A DNA stretch of 64,000 nt. It comes from Halomonas jincaotanensis (lineage in GTDB: Bacteria; Pseudomonadota; Gammaproteobacteria; Pseudomonadales; Halomonadaceae). The stretch covers positions 124,001-188,000 of the forward strand of contig NZ_JAHCLU010000003.1 of the NCBI RefSeq assembly GCF_018448785.1, written 5' to 3'. Positions 18,635 to 28,518 of this stretch are shown here, piece after piece. Every line of letters begins with the position of its first letter. Position 1 is the first letter of the stretch. Below the pieces are notes generated by a model. It was not told where the DNA came from. It did no database searches and saw only the letters and a program-made list of their open reading frames with translations. The translations under genes and the position numbers were made by a program.

Positions 18635-19642
18635 TCAGGTGGTAAAGAGAGCTGTGCGTTCCGGCAGACGCCAATGATGCGTCCGCGGAATAACATGCTC
18701 ACCGGGCTGATAGGCGCCCCGCGAAGCCGCCAAGGCGCAGGCCAGGGTTACCATGGCGATGCGGTCATGATCCTGAACCGCAGAGTTGACTGGCAATGGC
18801 AGGAAGTCGAGCAGGCGGTTGTCGCCAAAGGTGGCCAGGCGCAGCGATTGCGGCAGGCCCCCGTCCTCGAGCAATACGTCGAACACGCCATCGAGCAGCG
18901 TGTAAGAGGCCGTGATCAAGGCGTCCGGAAGGTCGTGACGGTCAAGGAGCTCGCGCATCAGTCGCGCGCCGTCGCTGCGATCATAGCGCTTGGCGCCACT
19001 GGCGATCACCTGCACGGAACTGCCGGCCAGCGCCTGCTGGAAGCCGGCCCGGCGCTCCCGGCTGATCGAGAGCGCTGGTACAGCATCCAGCCAGGCGATA
19101 CGTTTGACTGAGTCATCGAGTACCGAGCGAGTCAGCCGCTCGGCGGCATCGCGATCGTTGCCTACCACGCTGGCGAAATACTGAGGGTCCAGGCCGCGGT
19201 CCATGGCAACGATCGGCAGTCCTTCGGCCATCATGTCGCGATAGAAATCATCTTCCATGGGTAGGCAACTGGCGGTGATGATGACCTCACAACGTTGTGC
19301 GCGCAGCGCCAGCGCCAGTTCGCGTTCGCTTTCCGGGTCGTCGTCGGAACCCACGATCAGCAGATGGTAGCCCTGTTCCCGTGCCCCGCGCTCCAGACGC
19401 TTGGCCAGGCGTGCATAACTGGCGTTTTCCAGGTCGGGAACGATCAGTCCAAGCAGGCGGCTTACGCCTCGTCGCAGGGCGGCGGCCTGCGCGTCGACTC
19501 GGAAGCTGTGCTTGTGCACCACGGCCATGACGCGATCGACGGTATGAGAGCTGATGCGTCGTTCGCGCGCCTTGCCATTGATGACGTAGCTTGCGGTGGT
19601 CCGTGAAACGCCGGCCAGGCGAGCAATTTCGGCGAGTGTCAT
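18635..19642 (-). CDS. cra: Catabolite repressor/activator Cra (FruR), LacI family
   Basis: This 335-residue regulator has the FruR-type helix-turn-helix start MTLAEIARLAGVSRTTASYV and the INGKARERRIS segment typical of Cra. The sensor domain shows GLIVPDLENASYARLAK near residue 66. Family members bind fructose-1-phosphate and release operators in front of fruBKA and central carbon genes. It is divergent from fruB across 270 bases, the arrangement known from pseudomonads. The kinase upstream is convergent with it. Confidence 0.93.
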   Translation of the reverse strand: MTLAEIARLAGVSRTTASYVINGKARERRISSHTVDRVMAVVHKHSFRVDAQAAALRRGVSRLLGLIVPDLENASYARLAKRLERGAREQGYHLLIVGSDDDPESERELALALRAQRCEVIITASCLPMEDDFYRDMMAEGLPIVAMDRGLDPQYFASVVGNDRDAAERLTRSVLDDSVKRIAWLDAVPALSISRERRAGFQQALAGSSVQVIASGAKRYDRSDGARLMRELLDRHDLPDALITASYTLLDGVFDVLLEDGGLPQSLRLATFGDNRLLDFLPLPVNSAVQDHDRIAMVTLACALAASRGAYQPGEHVIPRTHHWRLPERTALFTT

Positions 19643-19765
19643 GAGTTACCCCTGCGTATAACAAGGCAGTTTACCAGCCTGCCGGCCTCTCTACCCCCTG
19701 CCAAAGTTGTAGTCCCACGGCCTTGCCAACCACGAGCAATCCAGCCAGCATTGCAATCTAGCAGG

Positions 19766-19779
19766 TGACACGATTCAGC
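19766..19779. promoter_or_regulatory. Candidate Cra (FruR) operator
   Basis: Read on the minus strand, the site is GCTGAATCGTGTCA, which closely matches the known enterobacterial Cra consensus around TGAATCG. It lies in the 270-base divergent region between cra and fruB, about 133 bases before the fruB ATG. No other clear palindrome was seen in this gap. Fructose-1-phosphate made by the downstream PTS would be expected to release it. Confidence 0.55.
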
Positions 19780-19912
19780 CGGCGCTTATGCGAGGTATTT
19801 CGGGCCCCCCAAGTTACGCAGGTCAAGAAGCGTTCCGAAGGCTGCCAGCAATACTCCTAAGGCTGAGAGTAGGCGACCACCGCCGCGTCACCCGAATGAA
19901 CAGGAGACAACC

Positions 19913-22813
19913 ATGTTGACGCTACGCCAGGATGATATTCAGCTGGGCTGTCGGGCCGATGACTGGCGAATGGCGCTGGACCAGGCCGCTGACGCTCTGC
20001 ACGAGGCTGGGTTGGTCGATATCGCCTACCGTGATGGCTTGCTCGACCGCGAGGCCCAGTCTTCGACCTTTCTGGGTAACGCCATTGCCATCCCCCACGG
20101 GACTCCCGAGAGTCGCCAGCACGTCAAGCAAACCGGCATTCGGGTGCTGCAGTTTCCCGCTGGGGTGGAATGGCATGATGGCAACCGCGTACACGTGCTG
20201 GTGACTATTGCCGCGCAGAGCGACGAGCATCTGGACATCCTTCGCCAGCTGACGCATGTGCTGGACCGGGAAGGTGTCGCCGAGCGTCTGGCCGCCGCCG
20301 ATTCACGCAGCGAGATTGCCGGCTTGCTGTCGAAAGCCGTCATTGAAGCGCGCCTGGATGCCGAAACCCTCTGCCTGGGCTTCCCCGCCCGTGACCGTCA
20401 GGAGTTGGCCCTGGCCGGCGCCGCACGACTGCGCCAGGTCGGCTGCGTCACCAACGAATTTGTGGCCGATGTAGCCGCGCGCCTGCCGCAGGACCTCGGT
20501 CAAGGGCTCTGGCTGGTGGCGAGCGACCGCGGCGTCGAGGTGCCGGCGCTGTCGCTGGTGACGCCCGATGGCGATGTGGACCGTGAGACGAGAGAGACAA
20601 CCGACAGGACCCACGGCGTCTTGTGCCTCGCCGCCCAGGGCGACGCCCATCGCGGACTTCTCGAGCGTGTCGTCTCATTGCTGGAGAGCGACGCGGCCAG
20701 CGGGCTGCACGACGCCGATGCCGCGACGATCCTGGCGCGATTCGCCGGCGAGTCCTCCGCCGCCAGCACCCGCCAGGCCCGCGTGCTCAACGCCCACGGT
20801 CTGCACGCCCGCCCAGCCAAACAGCTGATCCAGGTGGCGCGTGCCCAGGACATGCCGATCCGCGTGCGCCTCGCCGAAGGTGGCGGTGAAGCGGTGTCGG
20901 CCAGCAGCCTGACCAAGGTGATCAACCTCGGCGCCCGGCGTGGCCAGCAGCTGACGTTTTCCGCCGAAGGGCAGGGCGCCGAGGCGGCGCTGATGGCCGT
21001 CTGCAACGCCGTGGCCGAGGGCCTGGGTGAGCAGGTGGCCCCCTTCGATGAGAGTCGCGAGCAGGCGGTGGCGGAGACGGCGCCGGACGCGCCGGCCCCC
21101 ACACCATTACCCGACGATGAACCCCACCTGGCGGTTGCCGCCTCACCGGGACTGGCCATCGCGCCGGTGTTCGTCATGCGCACGCCGCGCTTCGACTATG
21201 CCGAGCGGGCGACCGACGCCACCGCCGAGTCACGGCGTCTCGATGCCGCAATCAGGGAGGGTGCCGAGCAGCTCGAGGCCCTGGTGCAGCGTGCCCGTGG
21301 CGGCGAAGTCGCCGAGATCCTCTCCATGCATGAGGAAATGCTCGACGATCCCGAGCTGCATCAGGCCGCCCGCGAGGGCATCGGTGAGGGGCTTTCCGCC
21401 GAGGCCGCCTGGTGGGGCGCCATCGAGACCGCCGCCCACGCCCAGGAAATGCTCGCCGACCGCCTGCTGGCCGAGCGCGCCGCCGACCTGCGCGACGTGG
21501 GCCGCCGGGTGCTGGGCATCCTCTGCCGAGTCGAGCTGCCCGAGCCGCCGGAGCAACCCTATATTCTGGTGATGGACGACGTCGGACCGTCCGACGTCGC
21601 ACGCCTCGATACCACCCGGGTGCGTGGGCTGCTCACCGCGCGCGGCGGGGCGACCGCTCACAGCGCGATCCTGGCGCGTGCGCTGGGCATTCCCGCCGTG
21701 GTCGGCGCCGGGGCGCGCGTGCTCACGCTTGCCAACGGCACCGAACTGATTCTCGACGGCGAGCGTGGACGGGTGACGCCCGCGCCTTCGCCGGAACGTC
21801 TGCGCCGTGCCGAGCAGCGCCTGGCCGAGCGCGAGCGTCGCGAGGCCGCCGCCTGGGAGGCGCGTTTTGAAGTGGCTCAGACCCGCGACGGCCACCGTGT
21901 CGAGGTGGCCGCCAATCTGGGCAACACCGCCCACGCCGGTGATGCCGTTGAGCGCGGCGCCGAAGGTGTCGGCCTGCTGCGCACCGAATTTTTGTTCATG
22001 GCGCATGCCCAGGAGCCGGATCTCGACACCCAGATCGCCGAGTATCGCGAGGCGCTGGATGCCCTGGACGGCCGCCCGCTGGTGGCACGCACCCTAGATG
22101 TCGGTGGCGACAAGCCCTTGCCCTACTGGCCGGTGCCGAAGGAAGACAATCCCTTCCTCGGTCTGCGCGGGATTCGCCTGGCACTCACCAAGCCCGAAGT
22201 GCTCGAGACCCAGTTTCGCGCCATGCTGATGGCTGCGGCTGGGGGACCCGAAGGTCGGAGCCAGCCGCTGCGGATCATGCTGCCGATGGTCAAGGATATC
22301 GCCGAATTTCGCGCCGCCAAGCGGATATTCGATCACCTGCTCGAGACGATTCCCGAGGCCGAGCGCACCACCGACGTGCAGCTCGGGGTGATGATCGAGG
22401 TGCCATCCTGCGCCTTGCTGGCGCCGACCCTGGCCGCCGAAGTGGACTTCTTCTCGGTTGGTACCAATGACCTGACCCAGTACACACTGGCCATTGATCG
22501 CGGTCATCCGGAACTTTCCGCCCAGGCCGACGGCCTGCACCCGGCGGTGCTCAAGCTGATCGAGATGACCGTGAACGCCGCTCACGCCCACGGCAAGTGG
22601 GTGGGGGTCTGTGGCGAGCTTGCCAGTGACGCCGTGGCCGTGCCGGTGCTGGTCGGGCTGGGGGTCGACGAACTCTCGGTCAGCGCCCGCCAGATACCGC
22701 TGGTCAAGGCGCGGCTGCGTGAGTTTGATCTCGCGGAGGCCCGTGCCCAGGCACAGCTGGCGTTGACGCAAGCCACCAGTGAGGCCGCCCGCGACGCCCT
22801 GGAGGTGCACTGA
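19913..22813 (+). CDS. fruB: Fructose PTS multiphosphoryl transfer protein, EIIA-HPr-EI fusion
   Basis: The 966-residue soluble protein combines three phosphotransfer modules. EIIA(Fru) is first, with the phospho-histidine H62 in IAIPHGTPES. A linker domain of about 120 residues follows. HPr has H298 in NAHGLHARPAK. Enzyme I makes up the second half, starting AASPGLAIAPVFV, with H583 in GGATAHSAIL, then LLRTEFLFM, GGDKPLPYWP and SVGTNDLTQYTLAIDR of the PEP-binding barrel. It thus carries phosphate from PEP to FruA without other PTS proteins. An AGGAGA site precedes the ATG. The stop overlaps the fruK start. Confidence 0.97.
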   Translation: MLTLRQDDIQLGCRADDWRMALDQAADALHEAGLVDIAYRDGLLDREAQSSTFLGNAIAIPHGTPESRQHVKQTGIRVLQFPAGVEWHDGNRVHVLVTIAAQSDEHLDILRQLTHVLDREGVAERLAAADSRSEIAGLLSKAVIEARLDAETLCLGFPARDRQELALAGAARLRQVGCVTNEFVADVAARLPQDLGQGLWLVASDRGVEVPALSLVTPDGDVDRETRETTDRTHGVLCLAAQGDAHRGLLERVVSLLESDAASGLHDADAATILARFAGESSAASTRQARVLNAHGLHARPAKQLIQVARAQDMPIRVRLAEGGGEAVSASSLTKVINLGARRGQQLTFSAEGQGAEAALMAVCNAVAEGLGEQVAPFDESREQAVAETAPDAPAPTPLPDDEPHLAVAASPGLAIAPVFVMRTPRFDYAERATDATAESRRLDAAIREGAEQLEALVQRARGGEVAEILSMHEEMLDDPELHQAAREGIGEGLSAEAAWWGAIETAAHAQEMLADRLLAERAADLRDVGRRVLGILCRVELPEPPEQPYILVMDDVGPSDVARLDTTRVRGLLTARGGATAHSAILARALGIPAVVGAGARVLTLANGTELILDGERGRVTPAPSPERLRRAEQRLAERERREAAAWEARFEVAQTRDGHRVEVAANLGNTAHAGDAVERGAEGVGLLRTEFLFMAHAQEPDLDTQIAEYREALDALDGRPLVARTLDVGGDKPLPYWPVPKEDNPFLGLRGIRLALTKPEVLETQFRAMLMAAAGGPEGRSQPLRIMLPMVKDIAEFRAAKRIFDHLLETIPEAERTTDVQLGVMIEVPSCALLAPTLAAEVDFFSVGTNDLTQYTLAIDRGHPELSAQADGLHPAVLKLIEMTVNAAHAHGKWVGVCGELASDAVAVPVLVGLGVDELSVSARQIPLVKARLREFDLAEARAQAQLALTQATSEAARDALEVH

Positions 22814-23787
22814 TGGCCAGAATCCTCACCCTGACGCTCAACCCCGCCCTGGATCTGTCGGTGGGTCTGGACCGGCTGGTGCTCGGCGAGGTCAACCGCA
22901 CTCGTGAGACCCACCTGGCGGCGGCCGGCAAGGGCGTCAACGTGGCGCGGGTGCTGGTCGAGCTGGGGCACGACGTCAGCGTCTCGGGCTTTCTCGGCGC
23001 CGACAACGACGGCCCCTTCCTGCGCGCCTTCGACACCCTGGGCGTGGAGGATGCCTTCATCCGCGTGCCGGGCGAGACCCGCATCAACGCCAAGCTCGCC
23101 GAAGCCGACGGTCGGGTCACCGACATCAACGGCCCGGGGGCCGCCATCGACGCGGCGGCCTGGCAGAAACTGCTCGTCGGCCTGGACGCGCGAGTCAACG
23201 ACCCGCTTCGCCGACCCGATGCGCTGGTGATCGCCGGAAGCCTGCCGCCAGGCCTTTCGGCGGATGATCTTGCCAACCTGATCACCCGGCTGCGCGCCAC
23301 CCGGCTGCCGGTCTGGGTCGACACCAGCGGGGAGGCGCTCGCCGCCGCCATCGCGTCGCGGCCAACGGCCGTCAAGCCCAACGAGCATGAGTTGGCCGCC
23401 TGGGCCGGCACTGCCCTGGAGTCACCCGAGGCACGCCTCAAGGCGGCGCTCAAGCTTTACGGTGCCGGTGTCGAGGAGGCGCTGATTTCCGCCGGCTCCC
23501 AGGGCGTGCTCTGGGTCAGCCGCCGCGGTGCCTGGCAGGCGCTGCCACCGCGTCTCGACGTGGCGAGTACCGTGGGCGCCGGCGATACCCTGGTCGCCGC
23601 CATGCTGCACGGCGTGCTGTCGGGGCATCCCCCCGAGCAGGTGCTTCGACTGGCCACGGCACTTTCTGCCGAGTCCGTTCGTCACGTCGGGGTGGGTGAT
23701 GCCCACGCCGCCGATTTTTCCACCCTCCAACAACAGACCCGCGTTCGCCGTCTCAACGACGTCGATGCAGGGGGAGCCATCGCATGA
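22813..23787 (+). CDS. fruK: 1-phosphofructokinase
   Basis: The 324-residue PfkB-family sugar kinase converts fructose-1-phosphate to fructose-1,6-bisphosphate. Family features are LTLNPALDLSV at the start, AAGKGVNVARVL near residue 38, GSLPPGL near 143, and the C-terminal catalytic STVGAGDTLVAAMLHG near 253, with the aspartate base in GAGD. The start overlaps the fruB stop by one base and its end overlaps the fruA start by four, so fruBKA is translated as one unit. Confidence 0.96.
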   Translation: MARILTLTLNPALDLSVGLDRLVLGEVNRTRETHLAAAGKGVNVARVLVELGHDVSVSGFLGADNDGPFLRAFDTLGVEDAFIRVPGETRINAKLAEADGRVTDINGPGAAIDAAAWQKLLVGLDARVNDPLRRPDALVIAGSLPPGLSADDLANLITRLRATRLPVWVDTSGEALAAAIASRPTAVKPNEHELAAWAGTALESPEARLKAALKLYGAGVEEALISAGSQGVLWVSRRGAWQALPPRLDVASTVGAGDTLVAAMLHGVLSGHPPEQVLRLATALSAESVRHVGVGDAHAADFSTLQQQTRVRRLNDVDAGGAIA

Positions 23788-25544
23788 AAGCCATCATCAT
23801 CACCGCCTGCCCCAGTGGCATGGCGACCACCTTTCTCGCCGCCCGCCGCCTCGAGCAGGCCGCCGGCCGCCTCGGCTGGCAGGTCGATGTCGAGATGCAC
23901 GGCGAGCTTGAACCGCTCGCCCCGGTATCCGCCGAGGCCATCAACGCCGCCGACCTGGTCATCGTCGCCGCCGATCATGTGCCTGCCGCGCAGCGCTTTG
24001 CCGGCAAGCGGCTGTATCATGCGCCGATCGACCAGGCATTGCCGGACCCGGGTGCCTTCCTCGAGCGCGCCGAGCGCGAGGCCAGCATCTATACGCCGCC
24101 CACAGAAACATCGCCCACCGAGACGCTATCGACGGCGGCCGCCAGCAGCGGTGCCCGCAAGATCGTCGCGGTAACGGCCTGTCCGACCGGCGTGGCCCAC
24201 ACCTTCATGGCCGCCGAGGCGCTGAGTGAGGCGGGCAAGTCGATGGGCCATGCCATTCGGGTGGAGACCCAGGGGTCGGTGGGTGCCCAGGACCAGCTCA
24301 CCGACGAGGAGATCGACGAGGCCGACCTGGTGATCCTCGCCTGTGATATCGACGTCGATCCGGCCCGGTTCGTCGGCAAGCGGATCTATCGAACCTCCAC
24401 CGGCAATGCCCTGAAGAAACCGCAGCCCACCATCGAGGCGGCCCTGGAGCATGCCGAGGTGGAGAGCGCCGGTGGTAAGAGCCAATCGGGCGGCGAGGCG
24501 AGCAAGAGCGTCAAGGAGAAGGGCGTCTACAAGCACCTGCTCACCGGGGTTTCCTTCATGCTGCCGATGGTGGTGGCCGGTGGCCTGCTGATCGCCCTGT
24601 CGTTCGTGTTCGGTATCGAGGCCTTCCAGGAGGAGGGCACGCTGCCCGCGGCGCTGATGCAGATCGGTGGTGGCACGGCCTTTGCGCTGATGATTCCGGT
24701 GCTGGCGGGCTATATCGCCTATTCCATCGCCGACCGGCCGGGTATCGCTCCGGGCATGATCGGCGGCATGCTGGCCTCCGAGATCGGCGCCGGCTTCATC
24801 GGCGGCATTCTCGCCGGCTTTTTGGCGGGTTACGTCGCCAAGGCGGTGGCCCAGCACGTCAAGCTGCCGTCCAGCGTCGAATCGCTCAAGCCGATCCTGA
24901 TCATCCCGCTGGTGGCGAGCCTGGTCACGGGGCTGGTGATGATCTATGTGGTCGGCGAGCCGGTGGCGGCCCTCCTCTCGGCCTTGACCACCTTCCTCGA
25001 GAACATGGGCTCGACCAATGCCGTGCTGTTGGGCATCCTGTTGGGAGCCATGATGTGTTTCGATCTCGGCGGGCCAGTCAACAAGGCCGCCTATACGTTC
25101 GGTGTGGGCCTGCTGGCTTCCGAGACCTACGGGCCGATGGCGGCGATCATGGCGGCCGGCATGGTGCCGGCGATCGGCATGGGCATCGCCAGCTTCGTCG
25201 CCAGGTCGAAGTTTTCGGAGCCGGAGCGTGAGGCGGGCAAGGCGTCCTTCGTGCTGGGCTTTTGCTTCATCACCGAGGGGGCCATTCCCTTCGCCGCCAA
25301 GGATCCGCTGCGGGTCATTCCGATCAGCATGGTCGGTGGGGCGATCACCGGCGCGCTCTCGATGCTGGTCGGCGCCAAGCTGATGGCACCGCATGGTGGT
25401 ATCTTCGTGCTGCTGATTCCCAATGCCATCTCGCCGGTACTGCTTTACCTGGGCGCCATCGTCATCGGCTCGCTGGTCACCGGCCTGGGGTATGCGGCGA
25501 TCAAGCGCGGCGGCCAGCCGGTGCCCGTGAGTGCCACCGCCTGA
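23784..25544 (+). CDS. fruA: Fructose PTS transporter subunit IIB'BC
   Basis: The 586-residue protein brings fructose across the inner membrane and phosphorylates it at C1. Two IIB-type domains come first. The N-terminal one keeps a cysteine at C9 (TACPSGMATT), and the second has the active C133 in TACPTGVAHTFMAAEAL. The IIC membrane domain begins near residue 250 (HLLTGVSFMLPMVVAGGLLI) and carries GGPVNKAAYTFG and ITEGAIPFAAKDP. A charged, low-complexity linker joins the parts. It overlaps fruK by four bases. Confidence 0.96.
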   Translation: MKAIIITACPSGMATTFLAARRLEQAAGRLGWQVDVEMHGELEPLAPVSAEAINAADLVIVAADHVPAAQRFAGKRLYHAPIDQALPDPGAFLERAEREASIYTPPTETSPTETLSTAAASSGARKIVAVTACPTGVAHTFMAAEALSEAGKSMGHAIRVETQGSVGAQDQLTDEEIDEADLVILACDIDVDPARFVGKRIYRTSTGNALKKPQPTIEAALEHAEVESAGGKSQSGGEASKSVKEKGVYKHLLTGVSFMLPMVVAGGLLIALSFVFGIEAFQEEGTLPAALMQIGGGTAFALMIPVLAGYIAYSIADRPGIAPGMIGGMLASEIGAGFIGGILAGFLAGYVAKAVAQHVKLPSSVESLKPILIIPLVASLVTGLVMIYVVGEPVAALLSALTTFLENMGSTNAVLLGILLGAMMCFDLGGPVNKAAYTFGVGLLASETYGPMAAIMAAGMVPAIGMGIASFVARSKFSEPEREAGKASFVLGFCFITEGAIPFAAKDPLRVIPISMVGGAITGALSMLVGAKLMAPHGGIFVLLIPNAISPVLLYLGAIVIGSLVTGLGYAAIKRGGQPVPVSATA

Positions 25545-25587
25545 GCCGTCGGACGGGCAGGTTTTTCCGATAACAAGAGGCTAACCA

Positions 25588-27243
25588 ATGTTCCAGCTCA
25601 CCCGCAGCGTCACCTGGCAGGCCCTCAAGGGCCTGCAGGAAACCACGGCCAACGACCGTATCCGCGACTATTTCGCCGCCGACCCGAAGCGATTCGAGAA
25701 GATGAGCCTGCGCGTCGGGGGTCTGTTTCTCGATTATTCCAAGCATCATCTCTCCGACGAGGTGCTCGAGACCCTACTCGAACTGGCCGACCACTCGGCG
25801 CTGGTGCAGCGACGTGCGCAGATGTTCTCAGGCGACATCATCAATGTCACCGAGGACCGCCCGGTGCTGCATACGGCCCTGCGCAATCTTGGCGAGGGGC
25901 CGCTCAAGGTCGATGGCCAGGACGTGATGCCGGAGATCCAGCGCACCCGCGAGCAGATCAAGCAGTTCTCGGAAGCGGTACGCAATGGCGAGTGGAAGGG
26001 TTATAACGGCCAGCGCATCACCAGCGTGGTCAACATCGGCATCGGCGGCTCGGACCTCGGGCCCAACATGGCCTGCCGGGCGCTGCTCAAGCACCGCCAT
26101 CCGGAGCTCAGTTTCCACTTCGTCTCCAATGTCGACGGCGCGCATATCCAGAAGGTGCTGAGCGGCCTCGACCCGGCCAAGACGCTGTTCATCGTCTCGA
26201 CCAAGACCTTCTCCACCCAGGAGACCCTGCTCAACGCCCACACGGCGCGGCGCTGGTTCCTGGATAATGCCGGCGAGGATGCCGATGTCGGGGCGCACTT
26301 TATTGCCGCCTCGACCAACCGCCAGGCGGCCATGGAATTCGGCATCCGTGAGGAGAACGTCTTCGAGTTCTGGGCCTGGGTCGGCGGGCGCTATTCCATG
26401 TGGTCGTCGATCGGCCTGCCGATCGCGCTATCGATCGGCTTCGAGGGTTTCATGGAACTGCTCGAAGGGGCCTACGAGATGGACCAGCATTTTCTTTCGG
26501 CACCGTTCGCCGAGAATATGCCGGTACTGATGGCGCTGATCGGCATCTGGTACATCAACTTCCAGGGCGCCGAGACCCAGGCCATCGTGCCCTACGATCA
26601 GGCGCTGCATCAGTTGCCGGCCTTCCTGCAGCAGCTCGACATGGAGTCCAACGGCAAGTCGGTGGATATCTTCGGCCATCCGGTGAACTACAAGACCGGG
26701 CCGATCGTATGGGGGCAGACCGGCTCCAATGGCCAGCATGCCTTCTTCCAGCTTCTGCATCAGGGCACTCGATACGTCCCCATCGACTTTATCGCCTCGC
26801 TCAAGCCCGAGTTCGGCGTCGAGGATCACCACTTTGCGCTGCTGACCAACATGCTGGCCCAGGCCAACGCTTTCATGGAAGGCAGCCAGGAAGGCAGCCG
26901 GCTTGACCCCTACAGCTGCCCGGGCAATCGTCCCTCGAGCGTATTGCTGCTCGACGAACTGACGCCCAAGAACCTCGGGGCGCTGATCGCGCTTTACGAG
27001 CACAAGGTGTTTGTCCAGGGGGTGATCTGGAACATCAACTCCTTCGACCAGTGGGGCGTGCAGTTGGGCAAGCGCATCGCCGGCGAGATCAGCGAGCGTA
27101 TCGACTCGCGCAGCCAGGACTTCGATGCGTCCACTCAGGGACTGCTGGCCTTGGTCCGGGGGCACTTTACGCCGCCCACTCCGCAAGACGACGGAGGTGG
27201 AACTGCCAAGTCCCGCCGCGCAAAGAAAACGCCGCAGGAGTAA
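25588..27243 (+). CDS. pgi: Glucose-6-phosphate isomerase
   Basis: This 551-residue protein is full length for Pgi, which interconverts glucose-6-phosphate and fructose-6-phosphate. Signatures include NIGIGGSDLGPNMA near residue 150, STKTFSTQETL near 204, the GGRYSMWSSIGLPIAL segment near 267, and WGQTGSNGQHAFFQLLHQG near 372. The C-terminus carries an extra lysine/arginine-rich tail of about 15 residues. It lies 43 bases after fruA, so it is probably read through from the fructose operon and would link fructose use to hexose-phosphate and glucan synthesis. Confidence 0.96.
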   Translation: MFQLTRSVTWQALKGLQETTANDRIRDYFAADPKRFEKMSLRVGGLFLDYSKHHLSDEVLETLLELADHSALVQRRAQMFSGDIINVTEDRPVLHTALRNLGEGPLKVDGQDVMPEIQRTREQIKQFSEAVRNGEWKGYNGQRITSVVNIGIGGSDLGPNMACRALLKHRHPELSFHFVSNVDGAHIQKVLSGLDPAKTLFIVSTKTFSTQETLLNAHTARRWFLDNAGEDADVGAHFIAASTNRQAAMEFGIREENVFEFWAWVGGRYSMWSSIGLPIALSIGFEGFMELLEGAYEMDQHFLSAPFAENMPVLMALIGIWYINFQGAETQAIVPYDQALHQLPAFLQQLDMESNGKSVDIFGHPVNYKTGPIVWGQTGSNGQHAFFQLLHQGTRYVPIDFIASLKPEFGVEDHHFALLTNMLAQANAFMEGSQEGSRLDPYSCPGNRPSSVLLLDELTPKNLGALIALYEHKVFVQGVIWNINSFDQWGVQLGKRIAGEISERIDSRSQDFDASTQGLLALVRGHFTPPTPQDDGGGTAKSRRAKKTPQE

Positions 27244-27247
27244 AAGG

Positions 27248-28282
27248 ATGCGCTACCAGGCCGCTGCCTCGCGTTACGAGACCATGCACTATCGCCGCTG
27301 CGGACGCAGCGGCTTGCAATTGCCCGCGCTCTCGCTGGGGCTATGGCACAACTTCGGTGATGTCGATACCCTCGATAATCAGCGGTGTCTGCTGCGCCGC
27401 GCCTTTGACTTGGGCATCATTCACTTCGATCTCGCTAACAACTACGGCCCGCCCCCGGGAAGTGCCGAACGCAACTTCGGTCGCTTGATGGCGGAGGATT
27501 TTCGTCCCTATCGCGACGAGTTGATCATCTCGACCAAGGCCGGTTATTACATGTGGCCCGGCCCCCACGGTCAGGGTGGCTCACGCAAATCATTGTTGGC
27601 CAGCCTGGATCAGAGCCTGTCGCGGATGGGACTCGACTATGTGGACATTTTCTACTCCCACTGTGTCGATACACAGACGCCACCGCAGGAGACTGCCGAG
27701 GCTCTGGCCAGCGCGGTGGAGCAGGGCAAGGCGCTGTATGTGGGGATCTCCTCCTATTCGGCGCCGCGTACCCGGGAGATCGTCGGTCTGCTGCGCGAAC
27801 GCGGGGTTCCTTGCCTGATTCACCAGCCCTCCTATAACCTCTTTAATCGCTGGGTGGAGCAGGAACTGCTCGACACCCTCGAAGCCGAAGGTATGGGGTG
27901 CATCGCCTTCACGCCCCTGGCCCAGGGCCTGCTCACCGACAAGTATCTCAACGGGGTGCCCGACTCGGCGCGAATCAACCAGCCCGGCGGCGGTTCCATG
28001 CGGCCCGAGCACTTGAGTGAGGACAATCTGGCCCGGGCGAGGGCGCTTAATAGCATCGCTGAGCGTCGTGGTCAGAACCTGGCACAGATGGCGTTGGCCT
28101 GGTTGCTGCGCGATCCACGCGTCACCTCGGTACTGATAGGCGCCAGCCGCGTCGAGCAACTCGAGGACAACGTGGCGGCGCTCGACAACCTTGAGTTCTC
28201 CAACGAAGAACTCGTTGAGATCGACCATCACGCTGTTGTCGACGCTGGCGTCAATCTCTGGGCCAAGTCCTCCGAGGAGTAA
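27248..28282 (+). CDS. Aldo/keto reductase, L-glyceraldehyde 3-phosphate reductase type (YghZ/GprA-like)
   Basis: The protein of 344 residues starts at the ATG at 27248, just 4 bases after the pgi stop. The start MHYRRCGRSGLQLPALSLGL, followed by WHNFGD and LANNYGPPPGSAE, matches E. coli YghZ closely. YghZ reduces L-glyceraldehyde-3-phosphate and methylglyoxal with NADPH. The catalytic tetrad is recognisable (D in FDLANNY, the tyrosine of that motif, K in STKAGYYMWPG and H in YSHCVD). Downstream of a fructolysis operon, removal of toxic triose-phosphate products is a plausible role. Confidence 0.9.
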   Translation: MRYQAAASRYETMHYRRCGRSGLQLPALSLGLWHNFGDVDTLDNQRCLLRRAFDLGIIHFDLANNYGPPPGSAERNFGRLMAEDFRPYRDELIISTKAGYYMWPGPHGQGGSRKSLLASLDQSLSRMGLDYVDIFYSHCVDTQTPPQETAEALASAVEQGKALYVGISSYSAPRTREIVGLLRERGVPCLIHQPSYNLFNRWVEQELLDTLEAEGMGCIAFTPLAQGLLTDKYLNGVPDSARINQPGGGSMRPEHLSEDNLARARALNSIAERRGQNLAQMALAWLLRDPRVTSVLIGASRVEQLEDNVAALDNLEFSNEELVEIDHHAVVDAGVNLWAKSSEE

Positions 28283-28518
28283 GCCGCATCCCGCCCTGTT
28301 CGACGTCACGAGTAAAAGCCAGCCGTGCAGAAGCCGCAGTGCGGAGGGAGAAAGTGCCTCGATTTTTGTTAAATTACCCCTGTGCCTATCAACCTGCTTC
28401 TTACACTGTTCGTTACGGTACCGATAGCGCGAATTGCACCCCCGCGTAGGCGTCTTTCGGTCAGAAACGTTGCGTTGCCCGACACCCTGGGCCACCTCGC
28501 TACAAGGAAATGGAGTTT

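Noticed and set aside
23784..24180. The extra cysteine in the first IIB domain of FruA as a novelty
   Set aside because: To my knowledge, Pseudomonas-type FruA proteins also carry a cysteine in this domain, so it is expected for the family.
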